59,343 nt of DNA from Saprospiraceae bacterium (GCA_016722285.1 JADKGI010000023.1:1-59343); one strand, 5' to 3'; counted from the stretch's first letter, positions 43,587-52,939 are shown. Program-made: numbers and translations. The notes: generated by a model from the sequence alone, not told the origin.

Positions 43587-44012
43587 CTATGAATTCATTT
43601 TATTGTAAATCCAATTGTCTATTGATATTTTACCTGCCCCTGCTATTGCAATAGCCAAGTAAATCGTTGAATACATCAAGGGTAATTCCTGCTTCCCGAA
43701 GCCATCATTTGCATGAACTATAAGAGCTGCAACCAACATGGTGATCAACAACGGAACCGCCGCTAGACGTGTACCCAAACCCAAAATCAACAAGATTGAA
43801 CAAAATACTTCTGCAAAAAAGGCCAATGCCAATGAAGCAGTAACTCCAACGCCTATTGGATCAGCAAACTTTATCGGACCTTCTGCGAAAAGTTTAGAAT
43901 ACTTACCCATGCCATGTGTCAACATAAAAATTCCAACCCCAAGGCGGAGTAACAACAATACATAGTCTATGTTTTTAGGATAATTGCCTGGATTGAAGAT
44001 GTTTTTAATCAT
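43587..44012 (-). CDS. DoxX-family membrane protein
   Basis: A 141-residue protein with four membrane helices: YVLLLLRLGVGIFMLTHGMG, GVTASLALAFFAEVFCSILL, LAAVPLLITMLVAALIVHA and LMYSTIYLAIAIAGAGKISI. The LRLGVGIFMLTHGMGKY opening and GFGKQELPLMY loop are typical of DoxX. Members have been linked to redox and sulfur compound metabolism; no specific role can be given. It forms a pair with the dioxygenase gene. Confidence 0.93.
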   Translation of the reverse strand: MIKNIFNPGNYPKNIDYVLLLLRLGVGIFMLTHGMGKYSKLFAEGPIKFADPIGVGVTASLALAFFAEVFCSILLILGLGTRLAAVPLLITMLVAALIVHANDGFGKQELPLMYSTIYLAIAIAGAGKISIDNWIYNKMNS

Positions 44013-44358
44013 TATTGTTTTGTTTTAACATTTTATAAATATTTTAATACCATTTAGGTAGTAAATGTTTAGATATTGAAGAGTTGGGCACTCCTCTTTA
44101 GAGCTATCTGGCTATGGAGTGTGCATGTCTGCCACTCATTGAAAGGGGTTTATAAATGCTAAAATTGGTTTCAACTACATCGGTTTAAAAGTCATGGTAC
44201 TGTTGCCAATTAAAAATGTTACTTGTTGTGTCTTAAGTAAACTCAAGTGTTTTCTTTTTTTTCAAACTTAACCTTTGCTTTAAGGGTATTGAATATCTTC
44301 AATAGTGCTCAAATAGTTACGTTTTCCGGGTTGTTTTCAAACTTTGAAATTTAGCACG

Positions 44359-44515
44359 TCACACATCTGCAAATTCACCAAGTTGTTCTTGTATCCGGTT
44401 TCTCTCTATGCTCAGTTGTTTGATTTTATCAGAATGTATTTCAACGCCTAATTCCTGCCCGTATTTATCTTTTTTGAGTGTTTCCACTTTGCCTAAAGTT
44501 TTATCATTTAAGAGT
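44359..44515 (-). pseudogene. Coding relic, unrecognised coiled-coil C-terminus
   Basis: An open minus-strand segment without a proper start reads KTLGKVETLKKDKYGQELGV and onward, ending RIQEQLGEFADV before TGA. Its upstream edge coincides with a copy of the GAGTATGTTTAAA motif at about 44513, so a mobile-element scar may have cut the gene. The surrounding 44013-45005 stretch holds no other complete gene. Confidence 0.35.
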
Positions 44516-44640
44516 ATGTTTAAATATTTAGGGATGAGACCGGTTTTTCATGCTTATAGGAAGAAAACCGTTTCAATATTTTGCATAATATTTGATAACC
44601 AATGCTGACATCTTGTATTACTTGTTATGGTTGGTGCTTT

Positions 44641-44720
44641 TTATTTTTCGCCCAAAATCTTGTCCAATAATTCTCTCAACTAATGATCATCTGCTTTACT
44701 TAGCTGATTAATTATTTGAT
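44641..44720 (-). pseudogene. Short coding relic
   Basis: The minus strand reads INQLSKADDH, TAG, LRELLDKILGEK, TAA: helical, protein-like text with one internal stop. Family not recognised. Confidence 0.25.
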
Positions 44721-45005
44721 TTTTTTATTCTAATGTTGACGTTTTTATACTTTATACTAAGATAAAAATTTTGCTTTATTTTTTGTTATTTATTCTTATG
44801 CATATACCGATAGTAGCCATGGTTATGACACGAAAATAATCTCTGTCAATCATTTCCATTATATTTGTCTCTAATTTTCTTATCCACAACTTCTGTAATC
44901 AAGTTGTTTTACAAATTTTATACCAGCAAAATATTTTTATATTGTTGCAGAAATTTGTCCAAAAAAAACCATCCACTTACCTTCTAAATCAAAACACCTT
45001 ACACC

Positions 45006-45476
45006 TTACTGATGATAAGCTGCGTTATGGGCTAATGGACCGCCACAGGTGGTACAATTACCCGCAGTTCCGGCTCCACCCGCACATCCTTTTGGACAAG
45101 TAAAATGCCATACTCCAGCTGCATTTTGAGCAGGTTCAACAGCAGGAGGGGTGGCTGACGGAGAGCTGGGTGTAGTCATCGGCATACTATTAGCATTGTC
45201 ATGATAAGCCGCATTATGGGCTAAAGGACCGCCACAAGTGGCACAATTACCCGCCGCTCCGGCTCCTCCGGCACATCCTTTTGGACAGGTAAAATGCCAT
45301 ACTCCGGCTGCATTTTGAGCAGGTTCAGCTGTCGCAGCATTTGGTTGAGCTGGTGTATTTGAAACTTCCTGCGATTGTCCGGATTCTTGTTTATCGGCAT
45401 TAGTATTGTACTTGCAGCCATAGAAAGAGATGACTATACTTAGCATCAGTATTGAAAGAATTTTAAAATATTTCAT
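45006..45476 (-). CDS. Lipoprotein with two Cys4 zinc-ribbon-like repeats
   Basis: A 156-residue lipoprotein (lipobox SFYGC, Cys21). Two nearly identical 42-residue repeats (51-92 and 114-155) have the pattern EPAQNAAGVWHFTCPKGC, then GGAG..GNC.TCGGPLAHNAAYH. Each has CxxxC and CxxC (Cys64, 68, 78, 81; Cys127, 131, 141, 144) plus two His, a good metal-binding knuckle. The repeats are joined by a Pro/Ser/Thr linker. It is probably a periplasmic or surface metal-binding protein (Zn, Cu or similar); the family is not named with certainty. No metal transporter is adjacent. Confidence 0.75.
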   Translation of the reverse strand: MKYFKILSILMLSIVISFYGCKYNTNADKQESGQSQEVSNTPAQPNAATAEPAQNAAGVWHFTCPKGCAGGAGAAGNCATCGGPLAHNAAYHDNANSMPMTTPSSPSATPPAVEPAQNAAGVWHFTCPKGCAGGAGTAGNCTTCGGPLAHNAAYHQ

Positions 45477-45743
45477 AATGTTTGTTTTTTTAAATTTTGT
45501 AATATAGATGGCAAACTAATTTTGAATTTTACTCCTTTTGATTTCAATAGCCTGTTCAAAAATAATATTGAATGTTGTAAAATTACATTAAATTCTCTTT
45601 TTTCCTTTTTTTCCTTGGCTTTGTTTGTGATTTAATAGTTAAGGTTCCTTTATTGGGATTACTCCCATTCCCCATTTCCTGACAGTTTAGTCACTCTCAA
45701 GGTACGCAAATGTCTTAATTTTTACGCCTTATCTTTAAAACTT

Positions 45744-46184
45744 CTACTCTTCCCTACAACCACATTCGTGATGTAAGGTGAGATATTCAATAGTTGTGTT
45801 ACAAAGTATCTCTAATATAGAAATATTAATGTCGGACAATTTCTTTATATAAATACAGGTTTTACTGATTTGGAAGGTTCCTAAGTCGGCCAATAAATGC
45901 TTATTATCTTCCGTTTGCGAAAATACATATAGTGAAAATGCAGCTTTTCGAGGCGAGAACCCTATCAATGGTGCATCGCCTTCATGTCCGCTAGCGTATT
46001 TGTAGTGGTATCTTCCAAATCCAATTATGGTTTGTCCCCACATTTTGGGTGCATACCCTGACCATTTTGACATTAGTTGAATTAGTTCAAAGCTGTCAGT
46101 TATTTTTTGTGCGTTGTTGACATATGAATTAATGAAATCTTTTACATCAGCTTCTGTTTCAGTTGTCTTGTTTTTTACTGCCAT
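45744..46184 (-). CDS. DUF1801-family protein
   Basis: A 146-residue protein with the DUF1801 pattern: VKDFINSYVNNAQKITDSFE, MSKWSGYAPKMWGQTIIGFG, RYHYKYASGHEGDAPLIGFS and PRKAAFSLYVF, then LLADLGTFQISKTCIYIKKL. Cytoplasmic, YdhG-like fold; function unknown. A TGTAAC-N21-TAATATTG sequence lies at 46195-46230, one mismatch from the shared promoter box but only 11 bp from the start. Confidence 0.9.
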   Translation of the reverse strand: MAVKNKTTETEADVKDFINSYVNNAQKITDSFELIQLMSKWSGYAPKMWGQTIIGFGRYHYKYASGHEGDAPLIGFSPRKAAFSLYVFSQTEDNKHLLADLGTFQISKTCIYIKKLSDINISILEILCNTTIEYLTLHHECGCREE

Positions 46185-46509
46185 ATATCTATTTCAATAT
46201 TATTGTTTTTGTTTTTATTGTCTGTTACAATGACAGGTTTTTCTGTCATTTACGAGATAAAAATAAGCATCTACACTTAAGATCCTTTTTTCCTTTCTCT
46301 GATGATGATTTTTTTTATCATGACAAAAATATCTTTTCTTTGCAATGATCATTGGTATGCTTCAGGTAATTTTTACTTACATAATCACCAGAAATCACAG
46401 GACTACTTATGGTTTTTTAGATATCTGGTTCGCCAGAATCAGGGATAAGCCGTCGATATAATGACCAACGGTCCTCAACCCGATTGAGTGCTGGCTGCTT
46501 GATTTTCCT

Positions 46510-46974
46510 TTAATATCTAAAAAGGGCATTTATATTAGATGAGACATCAGGTGCATCTTTCTTTTCGAATAAATACACCGTTCCGCCTTTTTTCAAAGCC
46601 TTCATTGCCACAAGGTTCATTAAAGAAACATTTGGGACTCTATGGGTATTCTGAATGATTAAATCTTGGGCTGATGGGTTATAGATACCAAAAATATCAG
46701 ATCTATTTTCTATAAAAAGTGTATCTACTTTCCCTTCAATAGCGGCAGGTAAAATTTCAGTAATGTCTGATGAAGCCCTTCCTGTTCCAATAAATTTTAA
46801 AAACTGATCGAATTTTTCTTGTCTGGTTTTACTAAAATAAGGTTGTACCAATTCCCAGGATTCTTCATGCAATAAGGTAACATCCTTGTCGGCTGGATTA
46901 CCGGAAATGTAATTGGAAAAAGATTTTGATGGGTATTTACTTCCTGATAAATCGGGAAATGATAATCTAAACAA
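46510..46974 (-). CDS. BaeRF-type (eRF1-like) protein, C-terminal part (frameshifted)
   Basis: This frame supplies the C-terminal domain of the protein encoded upstream: NYISGNPADKDVTLLHEESW, ELVQPYFSKTRQEKFDQFLK, then AAIEGKVDTLFIENRSDIFG, MNLVAMKALKKGGTVYLFEK and NINALFRY. It joins the 46797-47492 frame at a TTTTT run near 46925 (NLF then SNYISG). The first residues of this frame before SNYISG are out of frame with the real protein, so the ATG at 46974 is not a native start. Confidence 0.72.
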   Translation of the reverse strand: MFRLSFPDLSGSKYPSKSFSNYISGNPADKDVTLLHEESWELVQPYFSKTRQEKFDQFLKFIGTGRASSDITEILPAAIEGKVDTLFIENRSDIFGIYNPSAQDLIIQNTHRVPNVSLMNLVAMKALKKGGTVYLFEKKDAPDVSSNINALFRY

Positions 46975-47640
46975 CTAATCACTAAAGGCGGCTTTTGGTC
47001 ATCATGCAACATGGTCATTAACCCCTTATCAATGTCCCTGAAATACCTCACTAATTCGTTTTTCTTGTCCGAATCGCGATCCCCACGACCGTGAAACATG
47101 CCTTTGCCTTTATTACCTTGTTGTGATCGGGATTGTAAACTTTTTTGTTCATAATCATATCCAACAGTATCTTCTAATTGGGAAGGTATTAAATCATAAA
47201 TCATTATTTCTGTTATGTTATTCCTTGTTCCTTCATAGAGTTTAACTTCATCAATTTTGAGGGTGAGCAAATAATACAGTCCGTCGCCATTAAATAAAGG
47301 TATTAATGGTTTTAAATAAAATTCATTTGAAAGGTAGTTAAACTCTTCAAAATAAACCGGCACAGAATATTTTTCAAATAAATCGTCTGACATAAAAATT
47401 GCTAATCCATCCGATTGATGTCTCCAAAATTCGTTGTCATTTACTAAGTCGTTGGCAGGTTTTAAAAACTTTTCAATTTCCTGTTCTCTCATACCATGGT
47501 GACCGAGTTTGAATTTAATATCTTTCAGTTGATTTTTAAGATTTATGGTATCTTTTCCGCTATTAGCTTCTTTATCAGCACGATGTGTGGGTATGAAAAT
47601 TGAAACGCAAAATGCACTATGTATTTCAGATAATTCTAAT
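46797..47640 (-). CDS. BaeRF-type (eRF1-like) protein, N-terminal and middle parts (frameshifted)
   Basis: The open frame with an ATG begins at 47492, but recognisable protein extends back to about 47640: LLELSEIHSAFCVSIFIPTH, RADKEANSGKDTINLKNQL, then GHHGMREQEIEKFL. A stop and an A-run shift lie just before. Further on come FRHQSDGLAIFMSDDLF-like text (exactly FWRHQSDGLAIFMSDDLFEK), YYLLTLKIDEVKLYEG, and KNELVRYFRDIDKGL. This is the layout of bacterial archaeo-eukaryotic release-factor-like proteins (BaeRF), linked to ribosome rescue or stress. At least two one-base lesions break the gene, which totals about 375 residues. Confidence 0.7.
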
Positions 47641-47773
47641 AATTTTTTCTTCTAAATCATTGTCATACTATTTAGTTCTACTTTGTTAAATTACAATTTT
47701 ACCAGAAAAAACATGGTGTTTTATGAATTCTCTTAAATAAACATACTTCCTGACGGATTACTGAAAATTCAAA

Positions 47774-47908
47774 TCAATTGCCACAGACTTTAGTCTGTGG
47801 GCCTATTAATGAAAAAATGAGTTGACTTTAGTCAAAATACGGAAGTTTTAGGCTAAAACCATTATAATGTTTACTTTGTTCCACTGGCTGAAGCCCAGTG
47901 GTAATTGA
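47774..47908. mobile_element. Small palindromic element (MITE/PATE-like)
   Basis: A 135-bp non-coding element. Termini TCAATTGCCAC and GTGGTAATTGA are inverted repeats (10 of 11). Inside are three hairpins: CCACAGACT-TT-AGTCTGTGG (47781-47800), TTGACT-TT-AGTCAA (47822-47835) and CCACTGG...CCAGTGG (47881-47901). The ACTTTAGT core recalls ACTAAAGT next to the IS200 ends at 2140 and 2620, so it may be mobilised by an IS200-type transposase (inference). Confidence 0.6.
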
Positions 47909-47951
47909 AAAACCGATTGCTTTTTACTAAATTTGACAAAGTAGAATTAGT

Positions 47952-48800
47952 TTATAATTTTTGCTTATAATTTTTAATTTCTATAATATTTGCAGTCAGA
48001 TAAAATCCATTCCTGGTAAGTTCAACAACAACATCATTCATCACCTGCGAGCGAATAGTATGGTGAAATGTTCTGGATGTTGATTGAAATGTATCAATCC
48101 AAAAAAGCACTCTTACATTGATTGTACTTGTTGTCAACTCATCGATTACCACCGCTGTTTTTTTGTCTCCTTTCAGGACACTATCTATTTTATTTATAGT
48201 TTCTAAAATTGTTTTGATACCTAGCGAAATATCATCTCCGTAATCAAATCCAACAATAAATTCATATCTCAAAAAGCCATCAATGGTGTAATTAAATAAT
48301 GGAGTTTTCAGAATAATGGAATTGGGTAAAAATACATCTTTGCCATCCGGCGTTTTAATGATGGTTTCTCTAATATTTATGTCCCTTACGTAGCCATATA
48401 TATTGCCGGATTCAATCAAGTCATTGACCCTAAACGGACTTTTGAATGCAAGGATAATTCCTGCTAAAAAATTTTCCCCAATATCCTTAAAAGCAAAGCC
48501 GATAACCAATGTTAACACCCCGGCACTTGCTAAAACACTGGATGTAAAATCATTTAACCCCAACACATATAGAGAAATTAAAATGATAATAGACTTAAAA
48601 ATAAAACTTACAAGTTGAGAAATAAAAGTAGCGGCAACAGGATTATCAGATTTTTCCCGAAGTCTTACTTTTAATTTCTTTTTTAAAAAATTGACCAGTA
48701 TAAATCCAATAACAAAAAACAAAATTGTCAGAACTAAATTGATATAATTTTGGGTAAAATAGTTAATTGTGTTTTGGTAGATCCCTTGAAACTTATCCAT
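47952..48800 (-). CDS. MscS-family mechanosensitive ion channel
   Basis: A 282-residue small-conductance channel: three N-terminal helices (LVLTILFFVIGFILVNFL; FIFKSIIILISLYVLGL; and pore helix VLASAGVLTLVIGFAFKDIG followed by ENFLAGIILAF), then the beta domain with FRVNDLIESGNIYGYVRDIN, IKTPDGKDVFLPNS and a C-terminal alpha/beta domain. It opens under membrane tension to release solutes on osmotic downshock. Single gene, preceded by the palindromic element on its 3' side. Confidence 0.95.
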   Translation of the reverse strand: MDKFQGIYQNTINYFTQNYINLVLTILFFVIGFILVNFLKKKLKVRLREKSDNPVAATFISQLVSFIFKSIIILISLYVLGLNDFTSSVLASAGVLTLVIGFAFKDIGENFLAGIILAFKSPFRVNDLIESGNIYGYVRDINIRETIIKTPDGKDVFLPNSIILKTPLFNYTIDGFLRYEFIVGFDYGDDISLGIKTILETINKIDSVLKGDKKTAVVIDELTTSTINVRVLFWIDTFQSTSRTFHHTIRSQVMNDVVVELTRNGFYLTANIIEIKNYKQKL

Positions 48801-49073
48801 GACTTAAATTGAAATTAAATGTTAGCTTATTTTTATCTTGTTGGTTTTGAAATAGACTCATTCGGTTTAGTAATTGGTGCCACTATTATTTCATTTAAAC
48901 ATCTTTGTAATAATTATGTCATCAAATTCCTTAATAAGAACTGTAACCATCCATACTTTATTTTTTATTTTGTGCTATTTGATACTCACACTTCGACAGT
49001 TTACTTTTTTATTTCTCTAAATCATTGTCAAATCGGTCTCACATAAAAGGGGATTCATTTTTTAAATGTTTTT

Positions 49074-49838
49074 TTAAAAGAATGACTTTCTAATACCAAT
49101 AAAAACAAAAACCATAGCGGTATAAGCTAAAAAGAAAGGTAGAATAATGGCTTTTAAGCCTGATACAAGCATAGCAGCGATAATGAGTAATTGGAAACCC
49201 AAACCCAATGTAGATACACTTGTCATCAACCAATTTGGTAAAACTCTTCCTTTTTCTGCATTTCTATCCAAGGCATAAATGGTTTTATCAAATGGACCAT
49301 AGAGCATTTTATACAGACCAAAAAGAATATTCACATGTATTTGTTTTTCGCCCTTTAGACCTATTGGTGTTATGTTTTCAAACACACGACTGGTAGTATC
49401 CCCTGCAAATTTATTTCTTAAAATAACGTAGTAGAAATTGTAAAGTGTGCCTTGTAATTGCAAGCCCAGGAATGCCAAAAGGCATATCCAAATGGAAGTG
49501 TCGGTAATATACCAAATTGAAATAAAAATTAAAGCATTTAATATAATATCTGCTATAGAATCAAAATAACGACCGGTATAAGATGGTTTTTGTTTTATAC
49601 GAGCTAATTCACCATCTGCGGCATCCAGAACAGACTTCAAAATTAAAAAGAATGCTGCCAGCCAATAATAACCCTGAATAATGAAAAAAACGGCAATGAG
49701 GCCAGATATTATAAAGCCAATAGTAACGTGAATAGGGGTGAAAGTAGTATTCATCAATGAGGATGCTATAACTTTAGCAATTGGCCTTCCATAGTCCGAA
49801 AGATCAACGAATTTATGCTTTTCTGGTAATTTGGACAT
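49074..49838 (-). CDS. CDP-alcohol phosphatidyltransferase
   Basis: A 254-residue integral membrane enzyme with the complete catalytic motif: Asp72, Asp75-Gly76, Ala79-Arg80, Gly89, Asp93 and Asp97 in DAADGELARIK...TGRYFDSIAD, matching D-x2-DG-x2-AR-x8-G-x3-D-x3-D exactly. Six predicted helices. It transfers a phosphoalcohol between CDP and an acceptor alcohol in phospholipid synthesis; the acceptor (for example inositol-phosphate-like or glycerol-phosphate) cannot be set from sequence. Single gene. Confidence 0.94.
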   Translation of the reverse strand: MSKLPEKHKFVDLSDYGRPIAKVIASSLMNTTFTPIHVTIGFIISGLIAVFFIIQGYYWLAAFFLILKSVLDAADGELARIKQKPSYTGRYFDSIADIILNALIFISIWYITDTSIWICLLAFLGLQLQGTLYNFYYVILRNKFAGDTTSRVFENITPIGLKGEKQIHVNILFGLYKMLYGPFDKTIYALDRNAEKGRVLPNWLMTSVSTLGLGFQLLIIAAMLVSGLKAIILPFFLAYTAMVFVFIGIRKSFF

Positions 49839-50216
49839 CTAACATCATGGAATACTGTATTGTGGAACATACCAAACTAGTGTTCTGTAAAGATATGGTT
49901 AAATCATCGCTTATGAAATGGTTTCAGGAAGTAATTATATTGAAAGGGTAATTTTCTATTTTGATGTATTTTCAGATATCTAATTGCTTCGTCAAATGTA
50001 TCATATTGAACTTGCCTACAAAAAGGAAAGCACAAGGCATAAGAGTTGTACTAAATGAAACATGATGGACAAAGTAAAAGCCAGTTAAGGCTCGAGTGCC
50101 ACACCACAATAATGATTTAGTCATTAAAATTAAGGAATTTAGGTTAACTAAAACATTACAATAATAAGTTATTGAATGGAGCGAAAGTTACATACCTTTC
50201 CATCGATTAAGAAGAA
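49839..50216. other. Intergenic stretch, nothing recognised
   Basis: About 380 bases with no open frame or repeat of note. Confidence 0.45.
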
Positions 50217-51383
50217 TCACTTAAAATATTTCGCAACCCATTGATACAACTCTTCTCCATGAAGATTTTTAGTCAGGATTACTCCCTTATGATCTACGAT
50301 GTAATTGGCAGGTATCATTGTTATTTTTAATTTGTCAAATAATGGAGATACATCACCTTTCAAATGTGATGCATGCAGCCACCTGTCAGCACCATCCTTT
50401 TCAATAGCATTTTTCCAGGCTTTCTCACCTGAATCCAATGCGTATCCTATGATTTGAAGCCCTTTATTATGAAATTCGTCCCACATTGGTACCAGCGTAT
50501 TTTTATTTTCAAGGCGGCAAGGTGCACACCAGGATGCCCATAAGTCGATCACTGTCAGTTTTGATCCCAGGATTTTATAAATATTTACAGTATCTCCATT
50601 CGCCATAGGCATTGGGAAATCCGGAAACAAATCACCCTGAGTTAAAGGCAGGGATTCAGAGATCTTACAAATCTGAATCGTCCAAGGGTGATCAGGTGAT
50701 GTCTTATTTAAATTTTGACAAGTTTGTTTGACAAGTTCAGGAACACGTTCGTAATCCCCTGAGGGGCTGACCCATTTGAGAGCCAAAGCATTAATTAGGA
50801 CATCTGTATTCTTATAGAGGGAGGACATCATTTCCTTTTGATAGGTAAATTTGGCTTTTTCCAGTTCCATCAGGTTTGACTCATTGACTTCTTCCTTATC
50901 CGGTATCGTCCGATTATATAATTCCAGTCTCATTTTGATTAGTTTCACTACTTCATCATTTCCTTTTGTGTTTCCCTGGATAGATGCATCTTTCAAGAGA
51001 TTGTCAGCTGTCGATTGAATTTTGACAGGTTCCGGTGATTGATATATGAATGGTAGATAATTGCCTGAATCAGGTGGGTCATTTTCCAAACGATTTGGAT
51101 AATTTTCCCCTGTTTTCTGGATTGTCAGAATGTACATTTTTTTATCATTGGAAACCGGCAATTTATCAAACTTAAAATTTCCTTTTTTATCAATAATTGC
51201 TGAATCTATGAGTTTGCCTGCATAGGACGATGCCAAAGCATTGAAACTCACCGGATCGACCAAATATAACATTGGATACTTATTGGAGCCATTCATCTCA
51301 ATATTTCCGGTGAGTGGATATTGCCTGCAACCAAAACTAATAGTAAACAAAAATAATAGAGGTGTCAAATATTTTACTGACAT
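50217..51383 (-). CDS. TlpA-like thioredoxin-domain lipoprotein with DUF4369-like N-terminus
   Basis: A 388-residue lipoprotein (lipobox ISFGC, Cys19). Residues about 25-130 resemble the DUF4369 beta domain common in Bacteroidota (GNIEMNGSNKYPMLYLVD), followed by a helical middle and a thioredoxin fold (about 250-388) with the redox pair Cys286/Cys289 in LWASWCAPCRLEN. It is a probable periplasmic thiol-disulfide reductase. Upstream there is a housekeeping-type promoter, with TTG and TAGCTTTG about 17 nt apart, unlike the stress set. Confidence 0.92.
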   Translation of the reverse strand: MSVKYLTPLLFLFTISFGCRQYPLTGNIEMNGSNKYPMLYLVDPVSFNALASSYAGKLIDSAIIDKKGNFKFDKLPVSNDKKMYILTIQKTGENYPNRLENDPPDSGNYLPFIYQSPEPVKIQSTADNLLKDASIQGNTKGNDEVVKLIKMRLELYNRTIPDKEEVNESNLMELEKAKFTYQKEMMSSLYKNTDVLINALALKWVSPSGDYERVPELVKQTCQNLNKTSPDHPWTIQICKISESLPLTQGDLFPDFPMPMANGDTVNIYKILGSKLTVIDLWASWCAPCRLENKNTLVPMWDEFHNKGLQIIGYALDSGEKAWKNAIEKDGADRWLHASHLKGDVSPLFDKLKITMIPANYIVDHKGVILTKNLHGEELYQWVAKYFK

Positions 51384-51749
51384 AGTATTGCTTTAATGGT
51401 GCAAAGCTAATGAATGTATCAAATGTCAAGTTAACCAATGTTACACAGTGTGATTTTTGTGCAGATAGGAATGAGAAAAAAAAGTAAACGCGACCAAATG
51501 AAGTGGACTAAGATCTACGTCTTGTCTATCATAAAAAAGACGAATCCACCATAGCTCATCTGAAATTATAGATTACCCGCATATTGGTTGGTCAATGCTG
51601 TGAGGTGTCAATTTTAAGGCAAAGGAATAAATAACAACTGGACAGAAATAGTGAAGATCGGCAATACACAAAATACAATTGGTTACATTCATTTTTAATA
51701 ATTTGAAATCACCTATTGATTATTCAGATAAAAAGGTTTGGCGATACAA
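51384..51749. other. Intergenic stretch, nothing recognised
   Basis: About 365 bases; apart from the promoter just before 51383 there is no open frame or hairpin of note. Confidence 0.45.
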
Positions 51750-52259
51750 TTAATCATCGTCCGTAGAGTCCAACATAATGTACCAGTTTTCTCTACCATA
51801 TATAGGGTATCCGCTATCATTGACATAATTATCTACTTCATTTTTTAAATAATCCTTTACATCAGAATGAATATAATCCGGCGTAAACCGAATCCAATTA
51901 TATCCACTATTTTTCTTATAACCTTCGAACCATACCACAAAATTGTCATAATAATCTTCATGTATAATAAAAGGATCTTCATCTTCATCCAACATTCCTC
52001 CTGAAATAGTAATTTCAATTATTCTTCCGTCGGCCAACCTGTATATAGTAGCACCAATTCCTAAACCACCGATGCTTAATAATTTTACTTTTTCCATTTT
52101 ATTATATTTTCTGGCTTCATTCTGAGCAGAATCATTGTCTCTGTCTTTATGTTCTTCTCCAAAAGCTTTATTGCGACTACTTCCAAATGCCTTTTGATCT
52201 TCTGGCCATTCCATTGAGACGATTCTGTAGTACATTCTTTCTTGCAATTCCGTAGACAT
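51750..52259 (-). CDS. Hypothetical protein, unrecognised
   Basis: A 169-residue soluble, acidic protein of unknown family. Features: N-terminal ELQERMYYRIVSMEWPEDQK, a charged middle (HKDRDNDSAQNEARKYNKME), a Gly-rich strand LLSIGGLGIGATIYRLADGR, and a tail ending MLDSTDDD. The start is directly behind copy A3 of the 107-bp repeat (AAACAGATGAAATGTCT); either ATG in that string could be used, but only the second (ATGTCT) is in this frame. The composition recalls polymorphic-toxin immunity proteins, but no toxin is visible, so that is a guess. Confidence 0.6.
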   Translation of the reverse strand: MSTELQERMYYRIVSMEWPEDQKAFGSSRNKAFGEEHKDRDNDSAQNEARKYNKMEKVKLLSIGGLGIGATIYRLADGRIIEITISGGMLDEDEDPFIIHEDYYDNFVVWFEGYKKNSGYNWIRFTPDYIHSDVKDYLKNEVDNYVNDSGYPIYGRENWYIMLDSTDDD

Positions 52260-52366
52260 TTCATCTGTTTATTTTTTATTTGTATTTTAATTGCCAGATG
52301 GAATTCGCATGAAAATAATCATCCCGGTTTGTGTACCACAATGGTGGATTCATGCTCATTTCATGT
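52257..52366 (-). repeat. Copy A3 of the 107-bp repeat
   Basis: Nearly identical to A1/A2 at 17662-17926 (one substitution in the CCACAAWGGTGG stretch was noticed). Here it forms the last 28 codons of the 79-residue gene plus the 5' leader of the 169-residue gene, and it is flanked on both sides by ATGAAAT (minus strand). That could be a 7-bp target-site duplication or the junction of a recombination event. Confidence 0.8.
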
Positions 52367-52515
52367 AAAGGAAGACATCGAATTTCCAACGCTTTAACTT
52401 TTTCTGACCAAGGCAACATAAATTTTGGGTAATCAGCTGCTATTTTGTCATCAGACCATTCTTCCACGGGTAAGCCCATTTTTATTAGCTTGATTCTCAT
52501 TTCTCCAATTGTCAT
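52276..52515 (-). CDS. Small hypothetical protein whose 3' end is the repeated unit
   Basis: A 79-residue protein beginning MTIGEMRIKLIKMGLPVEEW, then SDDKIAADYPKF and ending NPPLWYTNRDDYFHANSIWQ LKYK. The N-terminal 48 residues match the decayed gene at 52634-52939 (MTITQMRFELLELGYPVENF), so they represent a real small family. The C-terminal 28 residues are encoded by repeat copy A3. Overall function unknown. Confidence 0.6.
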   Translation of the reverse strand: MTIGEMRIKLIKMGLPVEEWSDDKIAADYPKFMLPWSEKVKALEIRCLPLHEMSMNPPLWYTNRDDYFHANSIWQLKYK

Positions 52516-52633
52516 ATTCTTGTTACTTTTTTTTGTGAATACCTAAACTTACTATGATGTTTTTGTTTAATAAATAAAAAATATAGTTGACCAAAAATTT
52601 AGTTTGTTATTTGATAAATCCCTTTTATTAATT

Positions 52634-52939
52634 TCATTGAGATTCTTGCTGGCAATTACAACTTTCTCTACTTGGGTGCCCTGTATTATTAGAATATAGA
52701 CCTATGTATGGCATCTTTTGACAGATAGGCCATTCAAGATCTACAATCATTTTAAAGTTTCTTAAGATCATTTCCTGACTTATATCATTTACCAGGCAAT
52801 CTCTTGAAATCATTTCATTATAAATATCATCCCAGGATGCTTTTGCTCTGGGATAAATTCTGATTACTTAGGCATCAGAAAAATTTTCAACAGGGTATCC
52901 CAGCTCCAATAATTCAAATCTCATTTGTGTAATTGTCAT
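52634..52939 (-). pseudogene. Decayed paralog of the 79-residue protein
   Basis: The frame starts MTITQMRFELLELGYPVENF SDA, meets TAA at codon 24, and continues readably for 77 codons (YPRAKASWDDIYNEMISRDC, then LEWPICQKMPYIG) to TGA at 52634. It has the same opening and spacing as the 79-residue protein (M..MR..L...G.PVE..SD..., YP, W...., RCL/RDCL), but a different, longer C-terminus. One nonsense codon is the only defect. Confidence 0.65.

Noticed and set aside
46195..46230. Ninth shared-type promoter before the DUF1801 gene (TGTAAC-N21-TAATATTG)
   Set aside because: The -7 box has a mismatch and lies only 11 bp from the start codon, unlike most of the set; kept out of the count.
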